From contig CM035227.1 in NCBI GenBank assembly GCA_020226215.1, forward strand, positions 4,891,343 to 4,955,342: DNA of 64,000 bases, written 5' to 3'. Under the pieces are notes generated by a model. The model had not been told where the DNA came from. It made no database searches and saw only the letters and a program-made list of their open reading frames with translations. Positions 23,199 to 35,700 of the stretch are shown here, one piece after another. The position numbers and the translations under genes are program-made. The DNA is from Sindora glabra. Its lineage: Eukaryota > Streptophyta > Magnoliopsida > Fabales > Fabaceae. Within the stretch, counting starts at the first letter, position 1. Each line of letters starts with the position of its first letter.

Positions 23199-24900
23199 TA
23201 TCAATTTAAAGAATTTTTTTATTTTTATTCATTTATCATTTTTAAAAATTAATAATACATTTATTATATTTTTTCAAATATTATTTCTATAATTTAAATA
23301 AATACATAATAATTTTACTTATTAATTAATTTTTAATAGAAAACATATTAATAAACTAAAACTCATTCCTCTTAAAATTAAGATTATTTATTATATTTCT
23401 TAACTTTTATGTATTAACCTTAAATGATACTTCAAAGAAATGAAGAAGTATTATCCAATGAAATTACTTTAGCTGAATTTGCTACATCTAATCATTTAAA
23501 TAAATGAATTCTTATATTTTTATGAAATTCTTACTAATTAATAGTTAAATACAGTTGTAGATTACAATTACTAAAAAAGATCCAGACTAAACAGTTATCA
23601 ATTTATTTGTCTATTTATTACTTTTGGATAGTCCATACACATTAAAAATCTAATTTTCCAATTTTTAAGATATTAAAAATTATAAAAATTGATAAATTCT
23701 CTTTATTTATGAATTATAATTAAGGACGTGTAGTATAATTGGAATATACAAAAATTTCTCTTCAATTGTAACATTTATCTCTATTATTATTTATTGACAA
23801 TTATCAATTTATAATTCTTTGTTAATTTTGTGAGATCACACAAATAAAAAATTTGATTCTCCAATTTTTTAAAACATCAAAAACTCTAAAAATTGGCAAT
23901 TAAATCTTATTTGTTGAATAACGCTAAAGTCATGTATTATAATTATGATATTTCTCTCGTACCTAGATAAAAAAATTGGATATGAATATCTTAATTGACC
24001 AACTAATTTAATTTTAACAAATACGTAACCAGTGACAAGTCATCAAATAATTTATAATACTTTAATTAGTGTCTTTTTTTACCTTTAATATTACCTCAAA
24101 GTTCATATTATTTTCAAAATGACCTTAATCCATTTAAACCTAATAAAAACCTATTTAATTATTTAAGAACCCTATACATTTTGACAAAAAAAAGAGAGAA
24201 ATAAACAACTTTGCTCAAATACACCCAAAGATCAATTTACATAACCATGTCAAGAAATTTATTTATAATTTATTTGTTTTATTATTTGTTAAATTGAAGT
24301 TTTTGTTTAAAATTTAAAGACCAGTTTTATTTGTAAATTAAATGAACATTTTCCTTGTTAAATCTAAATACAAGTTATGCATAGATTTACTAGATTATAC
24401 ATGCAAAATATATATATGTTTTAATAATTTTAATGTAAATTATTTTAATGCATGTATTCAATTTTAGATTTAGGTCATATTAATTCATATAAATAATTAA
24501 ATTACTTCCTGATGCTTGTAGTGACATTCGATATTATTTTGAAGGTTTTACTTTATATTATATTTAGGATTCAAACTCAGGATTTTGAGTGTGTGTGTGT
24601 TAGAGCTATATTTTGTGTACTAATTTATTAAAAAATAAAATTTAATTTAATATTTTAGTATTATATCATTTATAAGCTATTATGTACCTCTTTAATTTTT
24701 TTAACCTATCCTTATTCTATTTATTATTTTTCAACTCATACCTTTCATAAAATAAACTTAACTATTTTTATAATAATGTGTTTCTACCTCGGGTCCCTTT
24801 CTTATTCCATTTTTTAATTAAATTGTAGGTAATTATATTTTTACACTAAACTCTTGACAAATAAAAATAATTAGATAAGTAAATAAATATATAATGTAAA
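23199..24900. repeat. Copy B of the ~1.9-kb tandem duplication
   Basis: Partner of copy A, same orientation, separated by only about 50 bases. Matching landmarks include 22058 with 23941 ('ttatgatatttctct') and 22300 with 24179. Divergence looks like roughly 10% by eye, indicating an old event. It could also be a pair of long LTRs with the interior lost, but no TG..CA edges were found. Confidence 0.85.
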
Positions 24901-25027
24901 AAATTTTAATTAATTTAATTTTAATACAATTATATCATAATTTTAAATTATAAATATATAAAAATATGTATGTAAATAAATACATAATATCATAAAATAT
25001 AATTAAGAAGATAACTTATTATATTAT

Positions 25028-25819
25028 GGGTTTATTTGGTTCAGGAGAAAATAAAATTTTTAGAAAATATTTTCCTAAGAAAATATATTTTTAAAAAATG
25101 AATTAATTTTCTATTGTTTCGTGCATAAAAAAATATTTTTTAATATTTGGTGCACAAATAAAAATTAATTCCATTTAAAGTAAACTAAAATTATTTACCT
25201 CAAAAATGTTTGAAGTAAATAAAAATTATTTACTTCAAAACTATTAAAATTTTACATACTTTTAAAAATTTATAAAATTTTTATCGTTCTTAGTGCCTAA
25301 TAATTCAATGATGATTAATCTCCAATAATAAAATATATATTAAAAGTATTTCAAAATTTTATACATAAATTTATATAATTAATTTAATTAATTATTATAA
25401 AATATTATATAATAGAGCATACATCATGAGGAAGAAAGAGAGAATGTTTTAATAAACAATGTATGAAAATGTGCATCTGGTCTTTAATAAATAAAATTAG
25501 ATTTTATAAAAATAAAAATAAAATATTCATCATGAAAATATTTAATAAATAAAAATAAATTTTTTTCATGATCGAATTTCTGTAACAAAGTGAGAAGGCA
25601 AAAAAGGAAAGCTTAGGCTCAAATGCAGGCATGGATGTACTGTATAACAAAAAAAATAAATTTTATTTTTTTAAAAAAAAGTTACTTTTTCAAAAAATAA
25701 TACAATTTTTTAGTTAATTAGAATTTATTTTTTTGTTGACCGAAAATTTTAAATATCCAAATAAGGGAAAGTTGAAAAATGAATTCAAAAAATTCATTTT
25801 CCCCCAACCAAACAAACCC
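25028..25819. mobile_element. MITE-like element with ~28-bp terminal inverted repeats
   Basis: The left end GGGTTTATTTGGTTCAGGAG and the inverse of the right end (GGGTTTGTTTGGTTGGGGG) form an imperfect inverted repeat. The GGGTTTGTTTGGTT type of end is frequent in plant non-autonomous DNA transposons. The flanks read TAT on the left and, one base in on the right, TAT, which may be a 3-bp duplication. The 790-bp interior is AT-rich with no coding capacity. Confidence 0.5.
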
Positions 25820-25824
25820 TATAA

Positions 25825-27200
25825 GTATTTAGTAAAATTAATTATTGAATTAGTTAAAAATCTAAAATGATATAAAAGACATGTTAATATAAGTATATAT
25901 ATATTTATTTTAAAATTAATTTATATTAATACAATAAATATGGATAAATTAATAATTTTGTCCTTGTAATCACAAAACACTAGTAAAATAATATCTAAAT
26001 TATATCTAAATATTAATGTATATAGATAATTTTATTCTTTTGCATAAATTTGCATAGATAATTTCATCCTTGAATGAATTACTATACAAAGAGATAAAAT
26101 TATATGTATAAATTATTATTTAAGAATGAATATGCAAATTTATATAATTTATAAGCAATTTTGTTAGTACTTCATAATTCTAAGGATAGAATTGTATATT
26201 TTGTTCTAAATATGTTTAAAATAAAAATATAATTATTTAAAATTTAATTAATTATAATTTTGATATTATATATTTATTTATTTATGTATTCATTATTAAT
26301 TTATATACTATTTTAAAAAATATAATTAAGGGTATGTAATGTTAAGTAATTTAAAAAGTTAGTGTATTAAATACCTCTATAAACTAACTTGTAACCTATT
26401 GACAAAATTAACAAAATATATGTTAGTTTGTTTATTACACTAAAGACAACTTAAATAGATCACCTCTTCTATCATTATCTAAAAAATAATTAAATTAGTA
26501 AATTTATCATTATATAAAAAAGCATAGTGTTACTCTTTTATATTTATATTTTACTTGGCCGTCAATCTTACACATAGATTTACATTTTTTTTTTGGGCGA
26601 AAATTCTGATACATACGTTAAGCTTCACATTCAACCTAATTAAGTGAGATTTAATAAATAAGAAAAGAAACGAAAAGTTTGTAACAAGTATATATTTATC
26701 TAATTTTATGGTTTAACTTTTGTTTACTATCTAAATCATAATTTATTATAGCTAGCAACTACAATTTCAACAAATATAAAAATGACAAAATTATTAATTT
26801 TACCTTTAAAATTGTATAGCATTAACAAAATATTTCTTAAATTATATTAAATAATTAATTTTATGTCTGAATAATAATTCATATAAATCTATATAAATAA
26901 TTAAATCCTTGAATATTATACGGGGTGACAATATTATTTGTACGGATAATTATTCAAAAATGAAATCAATCATGTAATATAATCTAGAAATTATTTTATT
27001 CATATTATATAATTTTAAGATAAAATTAATAATTTTATTAAAATAAATTCTAGGGATTAGAAAGAATGTATTATGTCAATTTTTTATAACTTATTAAAAC
27101 ACTTTTCTATCAAGAAACTTCAGATTCTAAATTACAATATAAGATTATTTAATGGTCTTAATTTTATCATAAAATCGTAATTTTGATAGCATTGTCCTAT
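25825..27200. other. Very AT-rich intergenic DNA, nothing recognised
   Basis: No gene or paired repeat ends seen. Long runs of A/T words with little complexity. Confidence 0.5.
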
Positions 27201-27205
27201 GAGAA

Positions 27206-27721
27206 TTAGTTAAGTATTTTATCATAAAATCGTAAAAATGACAAGCTAAACCGAAGCAAGTAGTCTTCAAATTGCCTAATCCAATCACGTCCCTCCACAG
27301 TTTCGGTTTGGATTTCACACAACATGCTTGGATTTTGCTTTTGAATTCCCTGCTGCTTCAAATTAAAATTCACTGGCTTCCAACCACCATTTGCCATGGC
27401 CTCTTGCTTCTGATAAAAGAACAGCAAAATAAATAAATTAAAATTAAAAATATAAAATTTAATATATTTAACAATTTTGATATCCAAACCTTTACGCTGT
27501 GTACGTTAAAATTGTCCAATTATCGGAGCACTTAGCCAGTTTTCGTAGATGTCGAACTGTTGTTTCGGTGTTGCCATTCTCACGGCCTTAGAGGGCTCCA
27601 AACACAGAGAGAGAGGACCAAACACGAGAAGCAAGATTGAAATGGAAGCCGTTTGACCCCCTACCTGCAAATTATGAGACTGACAATCTATAAAATTTTC
27701 CATGCACCTCGGTTGCTGCAA
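27206..27721 (-). other. Possible small spliced locus of unknown function
   Basis: Two minus-strand blocks have more coding-like composition than their surroundings: 27506-27721, and 27206-27400, which contains a frame beginning MANGGWKPVNFN. The interval 27410-27490 is AT-rich with a plausible acceptor ('ttttatcag' on the minus strand) before the second block. The first block's frame stops at TTTTAA before any good donor, so the two frames do not join cleanly. I recognise no family. It may be a non-coding transcript, a gene fragment, or chance. Confidence 0.25.
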
Positions 27722-27724
27722 ACA

Positions 27725-29340
27725 ATAACATTATTTATTATTTGCAGTCAGTGCAAGTCAATTTAATTTAACGCTAAACTGGTCGTGGGGCGCGTGAGGA
27801 TTCTGCATCCTTACACTTTTTACGGCATCGAGATGTCGCATAACCATAGCCATAATTATCAATTTAAAAAAAAATAGAATATCATATGCCCTAAAAGTGA
27901 AATCGAAACATGAATTAGGAGATATTAATTAAATATAAAGTGATAAAAAACTGTAAATCTCAATTTAATAAATTAGAAAAATAAAAATTAATTTTAAATT
28001 CTATTTTTTGTGAAAGAAAATGGAAGAACCAAAAAGGGAGGACAATGTCTGTTGGACTGACCCAAACTCTTGCAAATGGTTTTCTGGGCCTTGTGGTCCA
28101 CAAATTGGATATGCGCCATGAGTTCATGCATTCGGCTAGATGTTGGGCCAAAAGTCCAGGCTTGCTACATCGCACAGAAATTAAACTTATTATGGTTTCG
28201 CTCTGCTCCGTTCTCTCTCTTGACAAATAAAATAAAACAAAATAAAAAGTTATGGTTAAGCAATGAGGCTGAGCAACTTGGAACATCCAACGTGTTGCCA
28301 CATTTCCAAGTCCACGGAGACGAAGAAGTAGATTGGGTCTTGTTAACTAAGTAGAGTCACTGTGAATTAACAATGGAAGCAATAATTGGAATGCTTTCCC
28401 TTCGAGAGAAATGGACTGTGAAGATTAAATTTAATTCACATTCGTAAAGTTTTAAATTTAAATTTAAATTTAAATATGGTAGGAAATAAATTTCATGAAA
28501 TAATATCAAATGTTATTGTATTATTAAAATCATCACTTTGATTCTTGCTATTTTGTTAAAATAATTTTAAAATTTTTAAGAATTAAAATATAGTTTTATT
28601 TTAAATTGTCAAAGCATTCTGAAATTTGCTTGTAATACCATTTAAAAGCTCCTTTTAGATTATTTTATGGTCACATTCCAACTCCCAATATACTAGATTA
28701 AATGTTGCTCGCCAAGTTACCAAATTTTCAATCATTTTTTTTCTAATTGCTACTTGTAACATGTTTTACATTATCCACGGAGGCTTATAAATTCTAGAAT
28801 CACAACCTGTAATTTTAAAAGCTTTATAAAGAGAAAACTTTTGTAAACAAAAAATTCTATAATAATTCCATTATTACATCCTTAGGAAAAATGACATCTT
28901 TTAATGATTTCAATGGCAGTTCTATTCTTTTCATAATTTATCTTCCACTTGTATTGAACTCTACTTAATCTCACTCTCTTTTAATTAAAGTGTAATATTT
29001 TTAAGTACAAATTTAATCAATGTATTTTTTTTAATGTATAAAAATTGAGGTTGTGAATTTAAAATAAAAATGAATATAAATTATTTTATATTAAAATACT
29101 AAGTTTCAGTAAAAAATTATAAATTTTAAAATAAAAATTATATTTTTTTCTGTTTATATAATTAAAGAAAAATAATAAAATATAAATATAAATATAAATT
29201 TTTATAGAAAATATTTTTAATTCTACAGTACTATTATTAAAGAAATTATCTTCTTAAATCGAATAATATATATCAAAATATCTTATTTATTAAACCATAA
29301 ATGAAAGTAATAATAAAAACTTAATAATGCTACGTTAAAA
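27725..29340. other. Intergenic DNA upstream of the IREH1-like gene
   Basis: 28045-28350 is somewhat richer in GC, with overlapping short frames on both strands, none resembling a known protein. The rest is AT-rich. The region should include distal promoter of the kinase gene, but no element can be singled out. Confidence 0.4.
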
Positions 29341-29519
29341 TTGAAAATATTTCCCTTTTCATGCATGTCTGGTTTCGGCCTGTGGTCATCAATATCTTCT
29401 ATGCGACTCCAAAGTTGGAAGCTCAATCCTATTCAGCCATTTTCTCTTTCTCTCTCCATCAGTTCTCTACATTCCTAATATATTCATCTTCCGACAAATC
29501 CACTGTCGGGACCAAGAAG

Positions 29520-29730
29520 ACGACCGCCCTCTACTCTTTCTCTCTCTCTCTAAACCACATAGTTGTTCGCACTCACACTGTCTCTGTCCCCCCCCCCCCC
29601 GGGCGAACCCCCACTCCCAAAGAAATTCACGATTTGATCTTCAATGTCACTCTCTGCAGCAGTCCTGCATCTATGATAGGGCTGCGCCTATTTCGCAAGC
29701 TGCTTCTTCAGTGTGCTTCTCGATCACGCC
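29520..29730 (+). promoter_or_regulatory. 5' leader of the IREH1-like gene with CT tract, C13 run and upstream AUGs
   Basis: A pyrimidine-rich stretch (29530-29553, CTCTCT) and 13 C at 29588-29600 precede two upstream ATGs. The first opens a 10-codon frame at 29644-29676. Its TGA overlaps the second ATG (29673), whose frame runs to 29780, past the main start at 29731 in another phase. Pyrimidine tracts near the transcription start are common in plant promoters. Whether the mRNA begins upstream of these ATGs is not shown by the sequence. Confidence 0.5.
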
Positions 29731-32700
29731 ATGGTCTTCAAGGGCAGGTTCTTCTCCTCCAAAAAGTCGGACTCTTCTAGCCACGATGGATCTTCCAGTA
29801 GCCCGCGATCATTTGGGTCCAATTCCCCCATCAGATCCGAGAAGAAAAAGGTGAAATCAATTCCCAAAGATATACAGATCGCTAAGGCCGCTGGCAGCGG
29901 CAGCGGCAGTGGCAGTGGCGGCGGTTTTGGTGTTGCTCCGAGCCGCCAAACTCAATTGAAGGATGCAACGAAGAAGAGGGATGTGAAAGGCAAAGAAAGT
30001 CAAACCCAAACTGAAACTCGTTTGACATCGTCCAAGGTGAATTTTGGGGCGGAATCGGGTTTAAGTTTGTTACCGAGCTCTGGGTCGAAATCAAAGAAGA
30101 TGGCAGCTGCGGCAACGGTGGAGGGAAGGGAGCCTCCTTCGTCGTCAGTTTCGCCAATTTTGGCATCATCCCTCGGATTGAATAAGATAAAGACGAGATC
30201 AGGACCGTTGCCACAAGAGAGTTTTTTCGGGTTCAGGAGTGACAGAGGGTCGACACTTGGTGCAAGTAATCTATCAAGGCCTGGTGTGGATGGAGGTTCA
30301 GGGTCAAGGTGTGGTGGGAAGAAAAAGGAGTTACTGCTGAATCAGAGCGGAGCTGGGTTTCAAGAGAGCTTTGGCAGTGGGACTTTGGTTGATAATGGAA
30401 GCAATTCGGATAGTATGTCTGCTAGGAGTGCACTATCGAGGGAGCAGAGCCCGAACATATTGGCACGGTCGCGACTACAGAATGGGGAGTCATCCTCCGA
30501 AGCAGGTATGCGTTGTTACAGTTGAACTCTACGTTCTTCGGATTTAATTGCTGGTTGTGAACTGTGAATGTCTCATTTGCGAACAATGTGCATTGAAAGC
30601 GAGTTGAAAATGATCTTTGGACTGTTAAAGTTTTGGTATCTCCTGTTGACGAGGTGTAGGATGGCCGATGGCCAGTGGGAACTTGGACCTGTTTTCAAAT
30701 GTGTATATCATGGAGAGATTACTCACCACTTAATTATTTTTACATATTGTTCAGCACAAGTTATAGAGAAGCTGTTACCTAATTTTTGACGTAAAAAGCA
30801 TGTATGAAGCAAGTGATTTTCCTCATCTATGATTTATGTAATTATATATATATTAAGGTTGTTAAATATATATTACACATTAAGGGATTGGGTCATTTGC
30901 CTAGCCAATTATCAAAACATTTGAGGCACTAGGATTTAAACCATGGATGACTCATTCTTTCCCATAATCCCATTTCAGTTTAAACTGGAAATATTATCTG
31001 TTAGTATCCAGTTCGATGCAGTTTAAGAAATATGCTTCACAAAGAAGGGATTGCTTGATTAATTGGGGATTGTGTTGCAAGCCTAAAGAAGAAGGTGGTT
31101 TGGGTCTTCGGAATTTGGTCTCTAGAAACATTGCTTTGGTGGGTAAATGGTTGTGGCGTTTTGCCTTGGAGCTAGGCTCTTTATGACATCAGGTCATAAA
31201 GAGCAAGTATGGTTTTGCATCCCAATGGTTGGGATGCTAAGGCTGCCTCTAATTCAACTCACAGAAGTCCTTGGCAATTCATTTCTCAAGTTTTTTCTTC
31301 TTCCTTTCCTCTACTTTGTTGTAATGTATGGGATGGTTCTAGTTTCATTTTTTGGTTGGGAGAGATTCCTTTTTTAGGTCGCTTTCCATGTCTTTATCCA
31401 TTACCGCTCTTTATAATTTTTGTCATCTCTTATTTGTTCAATGAGAAGGTTCTAATGTTTCTTAGAACATTCATTTTCTAAGGAATTTGAATGATACGGA
31501 GGCTCCAAAATTGCTTGATTTTGTGATTTTGCTTGATTCCTTGACTTGTTCTTTTCTTCCAAGTAGACATACTTGATTCTTAGTTCCTTCTAGTTCTTAC
31601 ACTGGCAAATCCTCCTTTGAGTTTTTGGTCGAAAACCCTCCAAGTCAATTTCTATGTTTCTCTAAGTCTTTTTGGAAGGTTAGGGTCCCCTCTAAGGTTA
31701 AATTCTTTGTTTGAGCTGCTGTTTAGATAGGATCATTACTAATGATATGCTTCAAGTGCACAGGCCTCTCAAGGCACTATCTCCAAATATTTGTGTGATG
31801 TGTTATTGGAATTTAGAGACCAATAATCATCTATTTTTGCATTGTGCTATGGCTTGTGAGCTTTGGACCAATTTATTTTGCTTATTTGGTGTTACTTGGG
31901 TGTGCTCCTCAAATCTAGGCCGTTCTTTATCTACTAATATTAGATGGGGGAAAAGGGACAAGAAGGCTCTTTGGGATTGTGCTCGGTTGTCAATTAGCCA
32001 GTACATTTGGTAGGAAAGAAATGCTAGAATTTTTAGAATTCAAAGTCAATTAAATGTTCTTTTATGTGATAGGATTCAGATTGTCACTTATCTTTGGTTG
32101 AAAGTTAATGGCGTTTTTAGAGGGTTGAGTTTGTCTGATTTACATAGAAATTGGGGAACAATTTTGTATTAATTTTTGAGGATTACTTATCCTCTCCTAT
32201 TGTATTCATTCTTCTATCCATGAAAGTGTTAGAATTATGTTATAGGAAATTATCTCTGATTGATTATGACTGATTCTAGGTTATATTTTGATTTATTATG
32301 ATTGATTTTGGGGCTTGGGTTTGCCTTGTCTTGCATTCAATGTTAAGGGTATTAGAGTCTTTATATTTCTTTGGAACTCTATATAAATAGAGCATTAGGT
32401 TGAGTCTTTTATTGTGTTCAGAAGATATGTAATTCAGTAATATATTCAGAGTTCTTTCTAGCTTTCCTGCTTCTCCCTTTTCTCTAAAACCTAACAATTT
32501 CTTTTTCTATAAAAAGGAAAAAAAGAGAAGAAAAGAAATATGCTTCACAAGGAACAAGGAACTTAAGCTTTCTAAGTGCTTTGAAGCAAGTACAGTGTAC
32601 ATGAATTATACTGACAACTAAATTTATGAAGTTAAGAGTCTCATCATCATCCTATTTTTTGCCCAACTCACTCTCCTATAAAAAGTGGCAACTTAAGACA

Positions 32701-35700
32701 TATCAAGGAACTACTAGTTCAGACTTCAGAGTCCCCATTGTTGCAAAAGATCTTACAAAGCAGGAATCACAAAGTATTACCTGACCTGAATACACTGAAA
32801 AGTCTGCAGCAAATAAAATAAAATAAAATAGAAAAAAGAATTTTTTTGCTGCCGTGGAAATGGATCTGGAAAGAGCTTTCTAAAGTGAGACTTAGCACCC
32901 TAAATATTGCTTCTGAAGAGCTTGCCATTATCCACTTTCATGGAAGCAATCTAGCAAACTTTTTCCCCAAAGTACTCATGGTAGATTTGCAACAAGTGGC
33001 ATGTTAACTTAGCTATCTAACTAGCCTGTTAGTTCTTTAATAGGCCCCTTTTTTCCCCTTGTAGATTGTAGATTCCTGCAACTAAGAGGGTGTTTTTATT
33101 GGTAAAAATATGAAGTTATGCTTTCTGTCCATGGGACCCTGCTTCCATTTTGAAGGTCTTGGGTGGTTGAGTGGTGGATTTTCAACTTTAGTTTTCCCCA
33201 CTATTAATTAACAAAATGGTTCTACTTGTGTTTCTATTCTTTTTTTTTTTTTTTTCACTGAACTAACTGGCAAATCTATAATTTTTCATTTCTCTAAATG
33301 TTACTTTTGGTTCCTTGGAACACCTTGAACAGGGAAACATGAATCATTATGGCCTAAGTCAGGAGGCATGAGAAATGCAGATATTCACACTCAAGAGGTA
33401 CTGTGAATATCTACTATCTAGTATCTTCTTGAGTTGCATAGGCTCAATTAATTTTTGCCTTGTTTTGCATTTTTTCTATGCATCTGTTTATTGTGGCTGA
33501 TTATTATTATTATTATTTATTTTAAATTTCCAGATGGCATATGATTTTGAAAACCCGAAAGAGTCTGAATCTCCTCGTTTTCAAGCTATATTACGAGTCA
33601 CAAATGCACCCAGAAAGAGGTTTCCTGCTGACGTAAAGAGTTTTTCCCATGAATTGAATTCTAAAGGAATCTGGCCTTTTCCATTTTGGAAGCCTCGAGG
33701 GTTAAATAACTTGGAGGTACTATAGCCTCCATTTTACTTTATGTTGTCTACATAGTGATAAATTGTCTTTGGGAAGTAAATTTATGCAATTACCTTGCTG
33801 TTTTATGCAGGATATTTTAGTTGCTATCCGGGCAAGATTTGATAAAGCAAAAGAAGAAGTGAACTCTGATCTGGCTATTTTTGCAGCAGACCTGGTTGGT
33901 ATACTTGAGAAAAATGTGGATACTCATCCTGAGTGGCAAGAGACAATTGAGGACTTGCTAATTTTAGCCAGGAGCTGTGCTATGACATCACCTGGGGAGT
34001 TTTGGCTTCAATGCGAAGGCATAGTTCAAGAGTTGGATGATAGGCGTCAAGAACTTCCCCAAGGGATGCTGAAGCAGCTTCACACTCGAATGCTTTTCAT
34101 TCTCACAAGGTGTACCAGGTTGTTGCAATTCCACAAGGAAAGCGGTTTGGCTGATGATGAGCATGTTTTTAATCTCCGTCAATCTAGAGTCTTGCATTCT
34201 GCTGATAAACGGATTCCCCCTGGTGTGGCGAGAGACACCAAAAGTTCTAGTGCTACAAAGGTCTTAAAGGATTCGGCCAAAAGATCTCATAGTCAGGAGC
34301 AGCATGGCTTGAATTGGAAGAGAGATCATGCTTTGAAATCAGAAAATCTTTCGTATCCTGCTGATGACACTTCAGAACATCTGGATTCTCCTTCTAGCAG
34401 AAATCGGATAGCTCCTTGGAAGAAGTTCTCATCTCCATCAGGAAAAAGCCCAAAAGAAGCTTCTCAACTGAAAGACCAGAATTACGGAAGGGCTGAGCCT
34501 TCAAAGGTATCAAATAATAGGAGATCAGCTTCTGATTTGGATCTCTCTGCTCCTAAGCTTTCTGAGCTCCAGGCTATCAAAGAGGAACATGCTTCTAAGC
34601 ACCAACACAAAGTTTCTTGGGGTTACTGGGGAGATCAGCAGAATATTAGTGATGACGGTTCAATAATTTGTCGTATATGTGAGGAGGAGGTTCCTACTTC
34701 CCGTGTTGAAGATCATTCGAGGATTTGTGCAATTGCTAATAGATGTGATCAGAAGGGTCTGAGTGTTAATGAACGCCTTCTCAGAATTTACGAAGCTCTA
34801 GAAAAGATTATGGAATCTTGTACACAGAAGGATATTCAAAATGTAATTGGTAGTCCTGATGTTGCTAAAGTGTCAAATTCAAGTATGACTGAAGAATCTG
34901 ACATTGTCTCTCCAAAGCTTAGTGATTGGTCTCGCAGAGGCTCAGAGGATATGCTAGACTGTTTTCCTGAAGCAGACAATTCTGCTTTTATGGATGACCT
35001 TAAAGGATTACCTCTCATATCATGCAAAACACGTTTTGGTCCAAAGTCTGATCAAGGTATGACAACACCATCTGCAGGGAGCATGACACCTAGGTCTCCT
35101 TTATTGACGCCAAGGACGAGTCAGATTGACTTGCTCTTAGCAGGGAAAGGTGCTTATTCCGAACATGAAGATTTCCCACAGGCATGTCATATTCTTACCC
35201 CTTTTTAGAAACTATTTTTTCTAATTGTCTTGACTCAGGCAATTGGAGGATTGGTTGTTTAAATGAGGGTTTCCTGCTTTGACATCAAATTCTTCCTTCC
35301 ATGTTCTTTTACTTTGTTTGGTGACAGATTATCTGCTAGATATAATCATCCCTTGGTCAAACAGTTTTTTTTTTCCTTTCAATTAAGAACCATTTCCATT
35401 TGGTACTAACATACCACTATCATCTGGATTGTACTATTACACTGTAAAGACATTTAATGACTTACTCAGATGACTCTAGTCTACTACTGACGGCATTAAG
35501 GAACTTTTGTGGGTATTGTAGATGAATGAACTTGCCGATATTGGGCGATGTGTAGCAAATACTCCTCTGGATGACGATCATGCAATGCCATATCTATTAT
35601 CTTGTCTTGATGACTTGCGGGAGGTTTTAGATCGACGGAAATTTGATGCACTTACTGTGGCAACATTTGGAGCTCGTATTGAAAAGTTGATACGGTTTGT

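Noticed and set aside
28045..28354. Overlapping 60-113 codon frames on both strands
   Set aside because: No family resemblance and no splice context; the slight GC rise alone does not support a gene.
29361..29780. 139-codon plus-strand frame before the IREH1-like gene
   Set aside because: It overlaps the promoter, leader and start of the kinase gene in another phase, with Ser/Pro low-complexity sequence. Only its last part is of interest, as an upstream frame.
31711..32013. 100-codon plus-strand frame in intron 1 of the kinase gene
   Set aside because: It is the decayed zf-RVT end of the inserted LINE, not a host exon.
32276..32497. 73-codon minus-strand frame
   Set aside because: It lies within the solo-LTR-like insert and has no protein resemblance.
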